A DNA stretch of 64,000 nt from Candidatus Lachnoclostridium avicola (GCA_019114465.1 DXFM01000003.1:1-64000); one strand, 5' to 3'; shown: positions 23,899-33,080, counted from the first letter of the stretch. Program-made: numbers and translations. The notes: generated by a model from the letters alone, not told the origin.

Positions 23899-24729
23899 AT
23901 GTACAGGAAAATTGATTTCAGGGTGAGGCCTCCGTTCGGAAACTACATGAAGATGTTTGAGAACGATCAGGCCCATTTCGCCAGACTGGCGGATGCCTTT
24001 GACATGACGGTGTCCCAGTCCCAGAAGACCGGCAGTCTGGAGGAGTTTGTAAAAGAGATGGATCAGGCGGAAATTGAGATTTCCGTGGTGCCCTGCCGCA
24101 AGGAGCTGGGGGCGACGGGGGATGATTTCTTTGATCTCACCAAACGGTATCCGGGACGTTTTGTCATTTTCCCCTATATTGACCCCACCGACGGGGAGGA
24201 GGCTCTGCGGGAGATCGACCGGTACCGGGAGCAGTGGGATATCTGGGGGGTGAGCGCGGAGCCCACCTATCAGCCCAAGCCTTACAAATTCGACGACCCG
24301 GTGGCTTATCCCATGTATGAAAAGCTGCAGAGAGAGGGCCTGGCTCTGTTTGTCAGCTACAGTGCCAAGCTGCTGCCCATTGTGGATCCGGATACGGTGC
24401 GCCAGCTGGGAACGGTGCTCCACGATTTCCCGGAGTTAAACATTGTGGTGGGACACGGCGGCTGGCCCTGGCATCTGGAAGTGATGGCCATGGGATTTAA
24501 TTCTCCCAATATCTACATTGTTCCTGATATGTACGGCCTCACCGGGGCGGGCAGCCAGGACTATGTGAAGTCGGCCAACACTCTGATGAAGCATCAGATG
24601 CTGTTTGGAACGGCCTATCCCATTCTGAATGTGGTGGATACGGCCAGGTTTTATGAGACCTGCGGGATAAAAGAATCCGTGCTTCCGGATTTCTTTTACA
24701 ATAATGCGGCCAGGCTGCTGAAACTGTAA
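23899..24729 (+). CDS. Amidohydrolase-related TIM-barrel protein with altered metal site
   Basis: A 276-residue member of the amidohydrolase-2 type fold. HGGWPW (about residues 193-198) and a C-terminal FGTAYP in the place of FGSDYP are visible. The N-terminal HxH metal pair usual in the family (as DxHxH) is replaced by DFRVRPP, and the central His is replaced in FVSYSA. This suggests a changed metal requirement or a non-hydrolytic role. It is the first gene before an ABC importer, 55 bases away, so it may process the imported compound. Confidence 0.7.
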   Translation: MYRKIDFRVRPPFGNYMKMFENDQAHFARLADAFDMTVSQSQKTGSLEEFVKEMDQAEIEISVVPCRKELGATGDDFFDLTKRYPGRFVIFPYIDPTDGEEALREIDRYREQWDIWGVSAEPTYQPKPYKFDDPVAYPMYEKLQREGLALFVSYSAKLLPIVDPDTVRQLGTVLHDFPELNIVVGHGGWPWHLEVMAMGFNSPNIYIVPDMYGLTGAGSQDYVKSANTLMKHQMLFGTAYPILNVVDTARFYETCGIKESVLPDFFYNNAARLLKL

Positions 24730-24784
24730 ACAGGCGGCCGGTCAAAATGGTTACTATTAATTTTATAATTCAGGAGGATGTATT

Positions 24785-25858
24785 ATGAGAAAAGCACTGG
24801 CACTTGGACTGTCATTCTGCATGGCAGCAACACTGATTGGATGTTCTTCCGGCGGCGGCAGCACGACGACTGCGGCTGGGGAGAGCGCAGGGACAGAGAG
24901 CGCGGCGGCAGAGAGCGCCGGGGAGACCTCTGAGGCAGTATCTCTGGACGATTATGTGTATGAGGGAGATCCCATTGAGATCCATCTGGGAGACATCAAC
25001 AGCCAGTTCCCCTTAAACCTGGCTTACAATCTGGGCTTTCTGGAGGAGGAATTTGAGGGAAGCAATGTGACCTTCACCATGGACTACTTCCTGAATGGTC
25101 CGGCCATCTCCGAGGCATTTGCTTCCGGCGACCTGGATTTCGCCGAGTTTGGCGAGCAGGCTGCCATCTCCGGCATTTCCGCCGACTACGGCTACAAGAT
25201 CATCGGCCGCAACTGCGATACAGAGACCATGTATCCCCTGGTGGTGGAGTCTGATATCACAGACGCGGAGGGATTAAAGGGTGCCAAGATCGCCGTTTCT
25301 GTGGGAACCAGCGCCCATTATCTGCTGCTGACCTACCTGGAGTCCATGGGACTTTCCGAGCAGGATATTGAGCTGGTCAACACTAACGATACCGTAACTC
25401 TTCTCTCCTCCGGCGAGGTGCAGGGAGCTGCGGATCAGCTGGCAAAATTCAATTCCTTGATCGATGCCGGCGAGGTGCATGTGCTGGCGGACGGAACTGC
25501 CAGCGGCACCTGCCAGATCAGCGCCTTTGTGGGACGCAATGACTTCTGTGAGCAGTATCCGGAGATCACCGCGAAAATTCTCCGGGCAGTGCAGCGGGTA
25601 GACGAGTGGATGGCAGAGAGTGAGGAGAATCAGCAGGAGGCATTCTCCACCCTGGCTGAGATCACTCAGAGAGAGGAGACCTGGTTCTCCACCATGTACA
25701 GCGGTTCCAATTTCGGCGCGGATCTGACGGACCAGGATCTGCGGGTTCTGGAGGAAGTGCTTCAATTTATGAAGGACAACGAGCTGCTGTCCAATCCGGA
25801 CATTACCATGGATGATGTGCTGGATTTAAGTTATCTGGAACTTGCCGGACTGCGGTAA
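24785..25858 (+). CDS. ABC importer substrate-binding lipoprotein (SsuA/TauA/NMT1-like)
   Basis: A 357-residue lipoprotein: signal peptide with lipobox LIGC (Cys near 20), a Ser/Ala/Glu-rich linker, then a two-lobe binding domain. Features such as GDINSQFPLNLAYNLGFLEEEF and LKGAKIAVSVGTSAHYLLLTYL are those of the nitrate/sulfonate/taurine-type binding proteins. Substrates of the family include aliphatic sulfonates and thiamine precursors; the one here is unknown. It is encoded with the permease and ATPase of the same transporter, with a hairpin after it. Confidence 0.85.
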   Translation: MRKALALGLSFCMAATLIGCSSGGGSTTTAAGESAGTESAAAESAGETSEAVSLDDYVYEGDPIEIHLGDINSQFPLNLAYNLGFLEEEFEGSNVTFTMDYFLNGPAISEAFASGDLDFAEFGEQAAISGISADYGYKIIGRNCDTETMYPLVVESDITDAEGLKGAKIAVSVGTSAHYLLLTYLESMGLSEQDIELVNTNDTVTLLSSGEVQGAADQLAKFNSLIDAGEVHVLADGTASGTCQISAFVGRNDFCEQYPEITAKILRAVQRVDEWMAESEENQQEAFSTLAEITQREETWFSTMYSGSNFGADLTDQDLRVLEEVLQFMKDNELLSNPDITMDDVLDLSYLELAGLR

Positions 25859-25869
25859 GCCTTCAGCGG

Positions 25870-25902
25870 ACGGGCAATCCTTAAAAAGCGGTTGCCCGTT
25901 TT
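25870..25902 (+). terminator. Hairpin after substrate-binding protein gene (attenuator)
   Basis: ACGGGCAA (25870-25877) pairs with TTGCCCGT (25892-25899), followed by four T. It lies inside the operon, between the binding protein and permease genes. It may stop part of the transcripts and so give more binding protein than permease. Confidence 0.65.
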
Positions 25903-25938
25903 GCTTTATACAGATTTTTATGGAAAGGAAGTCTGCAT

Positions 25939-26739
25939 ATGTTTAATCGCAAATCAAAAAACAGCGGGAGAGAGAAGACAATGCTGCTCTGCATTGCCAT
26001 TGTATTTCCCATACTGGTACTGCTGTTCTGGCAGTACGCGTCCACCCACGGACTGCTGAAGGCGTCCCTGGTGCCGGCGCCTCTGACTATTGTGAAGACC
26101 TTTATCTCCCATGTGGAGTCCGGCCGGCTCTGGATGAATCTGAGCGTGAGCTTTGGACGGGTGGCCTGCGGCTATCTCATCGGAGCAGTGGCCGGCGTGG
26201 TTGTGGGATTTCTCATGGGTCTTTTCAAGCCCATCAATGCGGCCTTAAGCGGTATCGTGAGTGTGCTCCGTCCCATCCCCACCATCGCCCTGGTGCCCAT
26301 TGTGATCCTGCTGGCAGGCATCGGCTTTTTCTCTAAAGTGGTGATCATCGCCTTCGGATCCTTCTGGCCGGTGCTCTTAAACACCATTCACGGCATTCAG
26401 TCTGTGGACGGAAAGCTGCTGGAGGTGGCCTACACCTATCGGATCCCCACCATGAAAACCATCTGGCGGATTATTGTTCCCTCCTCCATTCCGGCCATTC
26501 TGACCGGTCTGCGGCTGGGAATGAGCAGCGCCTGGATGAGCGTGGTGGCGGCGGAGATGATCGCATCTTCCACAGGAATCGGCTACCTGATCACCCTCTC
26601 CAGAGAGACAGCCAACGCCCGGGTTATGTACATGTGCGTGCTGGTCATCGGTTTTATCGGCCTGGTGATTGACAAGGGCCTGACTTATCTGGAGAACTAT
26701 TACCTGGCAAAAACCAGAGGAATCGTGGACAGCAAGTGA
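25939..26739 (+). CDS. ABC importer permease (SsuC/TauC-like)
   Basis: A 266-residue membrane protein with about six hydrophobic segments, the first at about 13-32. The binding-protein-dependent permease signature is visible as the EAA-like loop VAYTYRIPTMKTIWRIIVPSSIPAILTG near residues 160-185, which contacts the ATPase. It pairs with the binding protein upstream and the ATPase downstream, which starts 11 bases after its stop. Confidence 0.9.
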   Translation: MFNRKSKNSGREKTMLLCIAIVFPILVLLFWQYASTHGLLKASLVPAPLTIVKTFISHVESGRLWMNLSVSFGRVACGYLIGAVAGVVVGFLMGLFKPINAALSGIVSVLRPIPTIALVPIVILLAGIGFFSKVVIIAFGSFWPVLLNTIHGIQSVDGKLLEVAYTYRIPTMKTIWRIIVPSSIPAILTGLRLGMSSAWMSVVAAEMIASSTGIGYLITLSRETANARVMYMCVLVIGFIGLVIDKGLTYLENYYLAKTRGIVDSK

Positions 26740-26750
26740 GGAGGAGCGCT

Positions 26751-27506
26751 ATGGCAGAGAAGAAAAATATCCTGGAGATCCGGGATCTGCACAAGAATTT
26801 TTATATTAAGGGACAGAAGCTGGAGGTGCTCTCCGGCGTCAATCTGAATGTGCAGGACGGGGAGCTGGTGGCCATTGTGGGAGCCAGCGGCTGCGGAAAA
26901 AGCACCCTGCTGAAGCTGATCATCACCCTGGAACCCATCAGCTCCGGGGAGATCCTGCTGGACGGTGAGCCGGTGAACGGCCCCTCCCCCAAATGCAGCA
27001 TGATCTTTCAGGAGGCCAGATTGTTCCCCTGGCTGACAGTACGGCAGAACATTGAATTCGTGATCCCGGACTCCGTTCCAAAGGAGAAGAAAAGGGAGAT
27101 GGTGGAGTACTACACCAATCTGGTGGGCCTGTCAGAATTTATGAATGCCGTCCCCAACCAGCTTTCCGGAGGCATGCAGCAGAGGGTGAGTATCGCCAGG
27201 GCCCTGGCCACCAGACCCCAGCTATTACTGCTGGACGAGCCTTTCGGCGCTCTGGACGCCTTTACCCGGATGAATATGCAGAATGAAGTGCTGCGCATCC
27301 GGGAGCAGGACAAGACCACCATGATCATTGTGACCCACGAGATTGACGAGGCCATTTATTTAAGCAACCGGGTGGTGATCATGGGAAAGAATCCCGGCGT
27401 GGTGAAACGGATCGTTCCCGTGGATCTGCCCTTCCCCAGGGACCGCACTTCCGCGGAATTTCTGGAGATCCGGGGAGAGATTATGAAAGAATTTCTGCAG
27501 ACCTGA
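26751..27506 (+). CDS. ABC importer ATP-binding protein (SsuB/TauB-like)
   Basis: A 251-residue ATPase. Walker A GASGCGKST (about 38-46), signature LSGGMQQRVSIARAL (about 137-151), Walker B LLLLDEPFGALD, and the H-loop IVTHEIDEA. EPFGALD is typical of nitrate/sulfonate/taurine transporters. It powers the importer encoded with the two genes upstream. The start at 26751 follows GAGGAGGAG; an in-frame ATG 15 bases earlier overlaps the permease stop and has a worse site. Confidence 0.92.
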   Translation: MAEKKNILEIRDLHKNFYIKGQKLEVLSGVNLNVQDGELVAIVGASGCGKSTLLKLIITLEPISSGEILLDGEPVNGPSPKCSMIFQEARLFPWLTVRQNIEFVIPDSVPKEKKREMVEYYTNLVGLSEFMNAVPNQLSGGMQQRVSIARALATRPQLLLLDEPFGALDAFTRMNMQNEVLRIREQDKTTMIIVTHEIDEAIYLSNRVVIMGKNPGVVKRIVPVDLPFPRDRTSAEFLEIRGEIMKEFLQT

Positions 27507-27516
27507 CAGACGGAAG

Positions 27517-27566
27517 ACAGCCGCCGCCTTTGTGGATGAGAGCATCCTCAAAGGGGCGGCTGTTTC
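27517..27566 (+). terminator. Terminator of the amidohydrolase/ABC operon
   Basis: ACAGCCGCC and following bases pair with the GGCGGCTGT arm ending at 27563 (one inner mismatch), followed by a short T-rich stretch. It ends the operon 10 bases after the ATPase stop. Confidence 0.75.
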
Positions 27567-27738
27567 ATTTTGCCGGAAGCCGAGAAAAACGGATGTTCCC
27601 TCTTCTCTTTTTCCGCCCCGTTGGCTATAATAGGAAAAGATGACTGCCCGTAAGGCCGGCCTTCTGCCGAATACTTTTCCGAAAAAGGGAAATCCTAACA
27701 GGGAATTCCAAAACAGGAAACAGACAGGAGGTAATCAT

Positions 27739-28332
27739 ATGCCGGATTTTAAAAACAGCGAGACGGCGAAAAATCTCATGCGGGCCTTTGCCGGTGAGAG
27801 CCAGGCCAGAAACCGCTACACCTTTGCGGCTTCCATGGCAAAAAAGGAGGGCCTTCCGGTGATCGAGGCGGTCTTTCAGTTTACGGCGAACCAGGAGAAA
27901 GAGCACGCGGAGATCTTTTACAATTATCTGGAGGAGCTGGCGGGACAGACCATCCACATTGACGGGGGTTATCCGGTGGACATTTGTCCGGGAACGCTGG
28001 GCCTGCTGAAGGCAGCCCGCCACAACGAGTACGAAGAATATGATGACGTGTACAAAAATTTCGCGAAGGCGGCCAGGGAGGAAGGCTTTGACCGGATCGG
28101 GGCCAGCTTTGAGATGATCGCGGAGATTGAAAAGGTTCACGGCGACCGGTTCCAGCTCTTCGCAGACCTGATGGAGAAGAATCAGCTCTTCGCGTCGGAG
28201 ATCGACACCGGGTGGATGTGCTTAAACTGCGGGTATGTGTACCGGGGAAAGACGGCGCCCGTAAAGTGTCCGGTGTGCAGCCACGAGCAGGGATATTTCA
28301 TCCGCCTGGAGCTGGCGCCTTACATTCAGTAA
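27739..28332 (+). CDS. rbr: Rubrerythrin
   Basis: A 197-residue rubrerythrin: N-terminal four-helix di-iron domain with AGESQARNRY and EKEHAEIFYN near residues 15-65, a second EIEKVHGDRF metal-binding helix near 130, and a C-terminal rubredoxin domain with CLNCGY and CPVC. It reduces hydrogen peroxide in anaerobes, getting electrons from rubredoxin or NADH-linked partners. Start placed at 27739 after AGGAGGT; a longer in-frame reading from 27640 would run through the untranslated leader. A TATAAT at 27626-27631 may be its -10. Confidence 0.95.
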   Translation: MPDFKNSETAKNLMRAFAGESQARNRYTFAASMAKKEGLPVIEAVFQFTANQEKEHAEIFYNYLEELAGQTIHIDGGYPVDICPGTLGLLKAARHNEYEEYDDVYKNFAKAAREEGFDRIGASFEMIAEIEKVHGDRFQLFADLMEKNQLFASEIDTGWMCLNCGYVYRGKTAPVKCPVCSHEQGYFIRLELAPYIQ

Positions 28333-28343
28333 AGGAAACGAAG

Positions 28344-29207
28344 ATGCCCATGAGAAAAATATGGCTGGGGGCAGCCTGCCTGGCGGCAGCCGGCGGGCTG
28401 CTCCGCTCAGAGTACGAGAAGCGTCACTTTGTGACCGAGGAATTTCAGATTTTATCAGAGAAAATCCGCCGGGAGCGCACTTTTGTGTTTCTGTCGGATT
28501 TACATAATCAGGAATTCGGCCCGGGGAACCGGAAACTGCTTAAGGCGGTGGAGGCAGCTGGGCCGGATTTTGTCCTCATCGGCGGAGATATGATGGTGAC
28601 AAAGGACACCTGCGAGACGGGGCCGGCCCTGCACCTGACAAGGGAGCTGGCGGCCCGGTATCCCGTCTATTACGGCAACGGCAACCACGAGACCAGAATG
28701 CGTGACAAGCCGGAAGTCTACGGGGACCATTATGGACGGTACATGGAAGCGGTCCGGAAGGCAGGGGTGGTCTGCCTGTCCGATTCCACGGCGGTGGACG
28801 GGGATCTGGCCATCACCGGAATCGACTTGCCGAAAAAGTATTATAAAAAATTCCGCCCGGCCAGGCTCACAGACCGGGCGGTGGAAAAGCTGGCGGGACC
28901 GGCAGACCGGGAGCGGTTTCAGATTCTCCTGGCCCACTCCCCCCTGTTTTTTGATGCCTACAGCCGGTGGGGGGCGGACCTGACCCTGGCCGGTCACTTT
29001 CACGGGGGAACCATCCGTCTGCCCATTCTGGGGGGAGTGATGACGCCCCAGTATCAGTTTTTCCTGCCCTGCTGCGGGGGAGAATTTGAGCGGGACGGCA
29101 GAAAAATGATCGTGAGTCGTGGGCTGGGAACCCACTCCATTCCCATCCGGTTCAACAACAAACCACAACTGGTTGTGGTACATCTGAAAAAGAAACCTAC
29201 ATTTTGA
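28344..29207 (+). CDS. Membrane-anchored metallophosphoesterase
   Basis: A 287-residue protein with an N-terminal hydrophobic anchor (about 5-20) and a calcineurin-like phosphoesterase domain: SDLHN (DxH), GGDM, GNGNHE, LAHSP and GHFHGG in order. It resembles the YkuE/YaeI type acting on lipid-linked phosphates at the membrane. It starts 11 bases after rbr, so the two may be co-transcribed. Substrate is unknown. Confidence 0.88.
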   Translation: MPMRKIWLGAACLAAAGGLLRSEYEKRHFVTEEFQILSEKIRRERTFVFLSDLHNQEFGPGNRKLLKAVEAAGPDFVLIGGDMMVTKDTCETGPALHLTRELAARYPVYYGNGNHETRMRDKPEVYGDHYGRYMEAVRKAGVVCLSDSTAVDGDLAITGIDLPKKYYKKFRPARLTDRAVEKLAGPADRERFQILLAHSPLFFDAYSRWGADLTLAGHFHGGTIRLPILGGVMTPQYQFFLPCCGGEFERDGRKMIVSRGLGTHSIPIRFNNKPQLVVVHLKKKPTF

Positions 29208-29218
29208 TAAATGGGATG

Positions 29219-29247
29219 TTTACAGATGGGAGAAAGTCTGTTATACT
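29219..29247 (+). promoter_or_regulatory. Promoter of scpA-scpB-nrdD
   Basis: TTTACA (29219-29224), a 17-base spacer and TATACT (29242-29247). A short hairpin CTGCGG/CCGCAG follows in the leader before scpA. Confidence 0.6.
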
Positions 29248-29292
29248 GTATGGGCTCTGCGGCTGCGGGCCGCAGGGAAAGGACATAAGGAT

Positions 29293-30087
29293 ATGAGTAT
29301 TTCTTATAAACTGGAACAGTTTGAAGGTCCCCTGGATCTTCTGCTCCACCTGATCGAGAAGAACAAGGTGAGCATTTACGACATTCCCATCGCGGAGATC
29401 ACAGACCAGTATCTGGACTATGTCGGTCACATGGAGAAGGAAGATCTGGATGTGGTCAGCGAATTTCTGGTGATGGCGGCCACGCTGCTGGACATCAAGT
29501 CCCGGATGCTGCTGCCTGCCCAGGAGACGGAAGAGGGGGAGGAGGAAGATCCCAGGGCGGAGCTGGTAAAACGGCTCCTGGAGTACAAAATGTACAAATA
29601 CATGGCCTTTGAGCTGAAGGACCGGGAACTGGACGCGGAGAAGGTGTTCTACAAGGCGCCCACTATCCCGAAGGAGGTGGCCCGGTACGAGCCGCCGGTG
29701 GATCTGGACAAGCTGCTGGACGGGCTGACCCTGGCGAAGCTTCAGAGTATTTTTGAGGCGGTGATGAAGCGCCAGGAGGACAAGGTGGATCCCATCCGAA
29801 GCCGGTTCGGCACCATTAAGCGGGAGCCGGTAAGCCTGGAGCAGAAAATCACCTCCGTCATGGATTACGCCAGAAAGCATCGGAAGTTCAGCTTCCGCTC
29901 CATGCTGGAGCGCCAGGGGGACAAGCTGGAGATTGTAGTCACTTTCCTGGCGGTGCTGGAGCTGATGAAGCTGGGCAAGATCCATCTGACCCAGGAGCAT
30001 CTGTTTGACGATATGGAAATTGAGACTCTGGAGGCAGAGGGAGAGGAAGAAGAGCTGGATCTGAAGGAGATCGAAGATCTGGACTAG
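29293..30087 (+). CDS. scpA: Segregation and condensation protein A
   Basis: A 264-residue kleisin of the SMC-ScpAB complex, which condenses and segregates chromosomes. The N-terminus has the family hallmark KLEQFEGPLDLLLHLIEKNK, followed by the IPIAEITDQYLDY segment that binds the SMC neck. An acidic middle (EEGEEEDPRAE) and a C-terminal winged helix (LAVLELMKLGKI) complete it. Followed by scpB after 18 bases, as in most Firmicutes. Confidence 0.97.
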   Translation: MSISYKLEQFEGPLDLLLHLIEKNKVSIYDIPIAEITDQYLDYVGHMEKEDLDVVSEFLVMAATLLDIKSRMLLPAQETEEGEEEDPRAELVKRLLEYKMYKYMAFELKDRELDAEKVFYKAPTIPKEVARYEPPVDLDKLLDGLTLAKLQSIFEAVMKRQEDKVDPIRSRFGTIKREPVSLEQKITSVMDYARKHRKFSFRSMLERQGDKLEIVVTFLAVLELMKLGKIHLTQEHLFDDMEIETLEAEGEEEELDLKEIEDLD

Positions 30088-30105
30088 AAGCGCGGAGAGT
30101 TGGAT

Positions 30106-30807
30106 ATGGGAGCAGAAGAGAGGGATAAGAATATGGCGGAAGAGACGGAGAAAACAGGGGGCAACTACCCGGAGAGCGACTGGGAGGCCATTGTGGAGGC
30201 AGTGCTTTTTACCATGGGATCCTCAGTGGAGATCCGCCAGCTGGCCGCCGCCATTGATCAGGACGAGGAGACCGCCAGACAGGTGGTGCAGCGGTTAAAG
30301 GAACGGTATGACCGGGAGAACCGGGGCATGCAGATCACCTGGCTGGAGGACAGCGTCCAGATGTGCACCAAGGCCCGGTTCTACGAAAATCTGATCCGGG
30401 TGGCGTCCGCGCCGAAGAAACAGGTGCTCACGGACGTGGTGCTGGAGACCCTGTCCATCATCGCCTACAAGCAGCCGGTGACCAAAATGGAGATCGAAAA
30501 GATCCGCGGGGTCAAGTCGGACCACGCAGTAAACCGTCTGGTGGAGTACAATCTGGTGTACGAGGCGGGACGGCTGGACGCCCCGGGGCGTCCGGCTCTG
30601 TTTGCCACCACGGAGGAATTCCTGCGCCGGTTCGGCATCGGATCCACAGAGGATCTGCCGGAGCCGGAGCCGGAACAGATCGAAGAATTTAAGCAGGAGG
30701 CGGAGGACGAGCTTCAGTACCATCCGGAAGAAGCAGGCCCGCCGGAAGAATTGTCTGAGGAGATACAGAATACAGCACAGGAGGAGAATGGATTTGAACA
30801 GCAGTGA
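30106..30807 (+). CDS. scpB: Segregation and condensation protein B
   Basis: A 233-residue protein with two tandem winged helices: VEAVLFTMGSSVEIRQLA in the first, and LETLSIIAYKQPVTKMEIEKIRGV in the second, both family hallmarks. It binds ScpA as a dimer in the SMC complex. A Glu-rich tail of about 45 residues is longer than usual. ATG at 30106 chosen over TTG at 30100. The end overlaps nrdD by 20 bases. Confidence 0.96.
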   Translation: MGAEERDKNMAEETEKTGGNYPESDWEAIVEAVLFTMGSSVEIRQLAAAIDQDEETARQVVQRLKERYDRENRGMQITWLEDSVQMCTKARFYENLIRVASAPKKQVLTDVVLETLSIIAYKQPVTKMEIEKIRGVKSDHAVNRLVEYNLVYEAGRLDAPGRPALFATTEEFLRRFGIGSTEDLPEPEPEQIEEFKQEAEDELQYHPEEAGPPEELSEEIQNTAQEENGFEQQ

Positions 30808-32926
30808 GATGAAAGTGATAAAAAAGGACGGCACCAAGGAGGATTTCAACGTCCAGAAGGTAGTGGTGGCGGTAAATAAATCCGCGGAGCGGGCCATGAT
30901 CACCTTTACGGAGGCGGAGCTTCAGTTTATCTGCCGGTTTGTGGAGGAGAAGGCAGAGGAGCTGGATATCCCGGAGATCCCCATCGCCCAGATGCACAAT
31001 CTGGTGGAGGGAGCCCTGGAGAAGGTCAATCCCGCCGTGGCGAAGAGCTACCGGGATTACCGCAATTACAAGCAGGATTTTGTGCAGATGCTGGATGAGG
31101 TCTACAAAAAGAGCCAGTCCATCATGTACATCGGCGACAAGGAGAATTCCAACACGGACAGCGCCCTGGTTTCCACCAAGCGCAGCCTGATTTTCAATGA
31201 GTTAAACAAGTCTCTGTACCAGAAATTTTTCATGACAGTGGAGGAGCTGCAGGCGTGCCGGGACGGCTATCTCTACATCCACGACATGTCCGCCAGAAGA
31301 GACACCATGAACTGCTGCCTCTTTAACGTGAAAGAGGTGCTCACCGGCGGTTTTGAGATGGGAAATCTGTGGTACAATGAGCCGAAGACCCTGGACGTGG
31401 CCTTTGACGTGATCGGAGATATTGTGCTCAGCGCCGCCAGCCAGCAGTACGGCGGCTTTACGGTGCCCAGCGTGGAGGAGATTCTGGCTCCCTACGCGGA
31501 AAAGTCCTACGCCAAATACGTGGAAAAATATGAAGGTCTCGGGCTGGGCCGGGAGAAGGCGGAGGAGATCGCCTGGGCCGACGTGCAGAGAGACATGGAG
31601 CAGGGCTTCCAGGGCTGGGAGTACAAGTTCAACTCCGTATCCTCCAGCCGGGGAGACTACCCCTTCATCACCATGACCGCGGGAACGGGGACCAGCCGAT
31701 TCGCCAAAATGGCCACCATCACCATGCTGAACGTCCGCCGGAAGGGACAGGGAAAGGAAGGCCACAAAAAGCCGGTGCTTTTCCCGAAGCTGGTGTTCCT
31801 CTACGACGAGAACCTTCACGGCCCCGGCGGAGAGCTGGAGGACGTGTTTGAGGCGGGAATTGAATGCTCCAGAAAGACCATGTACCCCGACTGGCTCTCC
31901 CTGACGGGAAAGGGATATGTGGCGGGAATGTACCGTCAGTATGGAAAGATCATCTCCCCCATGGGCTGCCGTGCCTTCCTCTCCCCCTGGTATGAGAGGG
32001 GAGGCATGTATCCGGCGGATGACAAGGATCAGCCGGTGTTTGTGGGCCGCTTTAACGTGGGCGTGGTCAGCCTTCATCTGCCCATGATCCTGGCGAAGGC
32101 CAGACAGGAGAACCGGGACTTCTTTGAGGTGCTGGACTACTATCTGAATCTGATCCGCCGGCTGCACATCCGCACCTACGCCTATCTGGGAGAGATGCGG
32201 GCGTCCACCAATCCCCTGGCTTACTGCGAGGGCGGTTTCTACGGCGGACATCTGGGACTCCACGACAAGATCAAGCCGCTGTTAAAGACGGCCACCGCCT
32301 CTTTCGGCATCACGGCATTAAACGAGCTGCAGCGTCTGTACAACGGAAAGTCCATCGCCGAGGACGGAGCCTTTGCCCTGGAGACCCTGGAGTACATTAA
32401 CCGGAGAGTGGACGAGTTCAAGAAGGAGGATGGAAACCTCTACGCCATCTACGCCACTCCGGCGGAGAATCTGTGCGGCCTGCAGGTGAAGCAGTTCCGG
32501 AAAAAATACGGCATCATTGAGAATGTTTCCGACCGGGAATATGTGAGCAATGGATTCCACTGCCATGTGACGGAGGACATCACCCCCATTGAGAAGCAGG
32601 ATCTGGAGTACCGGTTCTGGGAGCTGTGCAACGGAGGAAAGATTCAGTACGTGAAGTACCCCATCAGCTACAATAAGGAGGCCATCAAGACCCTGGTGCG
32701 CCGGGCCATGGACATGGGATTCTATGAGGGAGTGAATCTCTCTCTGGCCTACTGCGATGACTGCGGCCACGAGGAACTGGAGATGGATGTCTGCCCCAAA
32801 TGCGGCAGCCGGAATCTGACAAAGATCGACCGGATGAACGGTTATCTCAGCTATTCCAGAGTGAAGGGAGATACCCGGTTAAACGACGCGAAGATGGCGG
32901 AGATCGCCGAGAGAAAGAGTATGTGA
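30788..32926 (+). CDS. nrdD: Anaerobic (class III) ribonucleoside-triphosphate reductase 1
   Basis: A 712-residue glycyl radical enzyme that makes deoxyribonucleotides from ribonucleoside triphosphates without oxygen. N-terminal ATP-cone (MKVIKKDGTKEDF and on, about 8-100), catalytic barrel with NCCLFNVKEVL, and the C-terminal zinc site CDDCGH plus CPKCGS just before the radical motif RMNGYLSYSR. It needs NrdG for radical formation; that gene lies 9.5 kb downstream. It overlaps scpB by 20 bases, probably in the same operon. The ATG at 30788 is close to AGGAGG; a TTG at 30794 is a possible alternative. Confidence 0.92.
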   Translation: MDLNSSEMKVIKKDGTKEDFNVQKVVVAVNKSAERAMITFTEAELQFICRFVEEKAEELDIPEIPIAQMHNLVEGALEKVNPAVAKSYRDYRNYKQDFVQMLDEVYKKSQSIMYIGDKENSNTDSALVSTKRSLIFNELNKSLYQKFFMTVEELQACRDGYLYIHDMSARRDTMNCCLFNVKEVLTGGFEMGNLWYNEPKTLDVAFDVIGDIVLSAASQQYGGFTVPSVEEILAPYAEKSYAKYVEKYEGLGLGREKAEEIAWADVQRDMEQGFQGWEYKFNSVSSSRGDYPFITMTAGTGTSRFAKMATITMLNVRRKGQGKEGHKKPVLFPKLVFLYDENLHGPGGELEDVFEAGIECSRKTMYPDWLSLTGKGYVAGMYRQYGKIISPMGCRAFLSPWYERGGMYPADDKDQPVFVGRFNVGVVSLHLPMILAKARQENRDFFEVLDYYLNLIRRLHIRTYAYLGEMRASTNPLAYCEGGFYGGHLGLHDKIKPLLKTATASFGITALNELQRLYNGKSIAEDGAFALETLEYINRRVDEFKKEDGNLYAIYATPAENLCGLQVKQFRKKYGIIENVSDREYVSNGFHCHVTEDITPIEKQDLEYRFWELCNGGKIQYVKYPISYNKEAIKTLVRRAMDMGFYEGVNLSLAYCDDCGHEELEMDVCPKCGSRNLTKIDRMNGYLSYSRVKGDTRLNDAKMAEIAERKSM

Positions 32927-32953
32927 TAAAAAGGGGACATCCCCTTGAGACAA

Positions 32954-33041
32954 AAGCGGCGCAGCCGGGATCCGTTTTCTGCGGAATTCCGGCTGCGCCG
33001 CTTGCCCATGGGGCTGTTATCCGGCTGCGCCGCTTGCCCAT
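32954..33041. repeat. Alternative hairpins from a 22-bp direct repeat
   Basis: A 22-bp unit starting TCCGGCTGCGCCGCTTGC occurs at 32988-33009 and again at 33020-33041. The arm AAGCGGCGCAGCCGG (32954-32968) can pair with CCGGCTGCGCCGCTT in either copy (32989-33003 or 33021-33035). The region lies between nrdD and the convergent AEC gene, so a terminator role is likely, but the duplicated arm is unusual. A small hairpin (AAGGGGA/TCCCCTT) precedes it at about 32931-32946. Confidence 0.7.
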
Positions 33042-33080
33042 AAGGCACCATCCGGGGCCCGTTGTCCGGCCGGACAGGCC

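Noticed and set aside
32988-33041. 22-bp repeat with 10-base gap as a CRISPR fragment
   Set aside because: Only two copies, spacer far too short, and no cas gene anywhere in the window.
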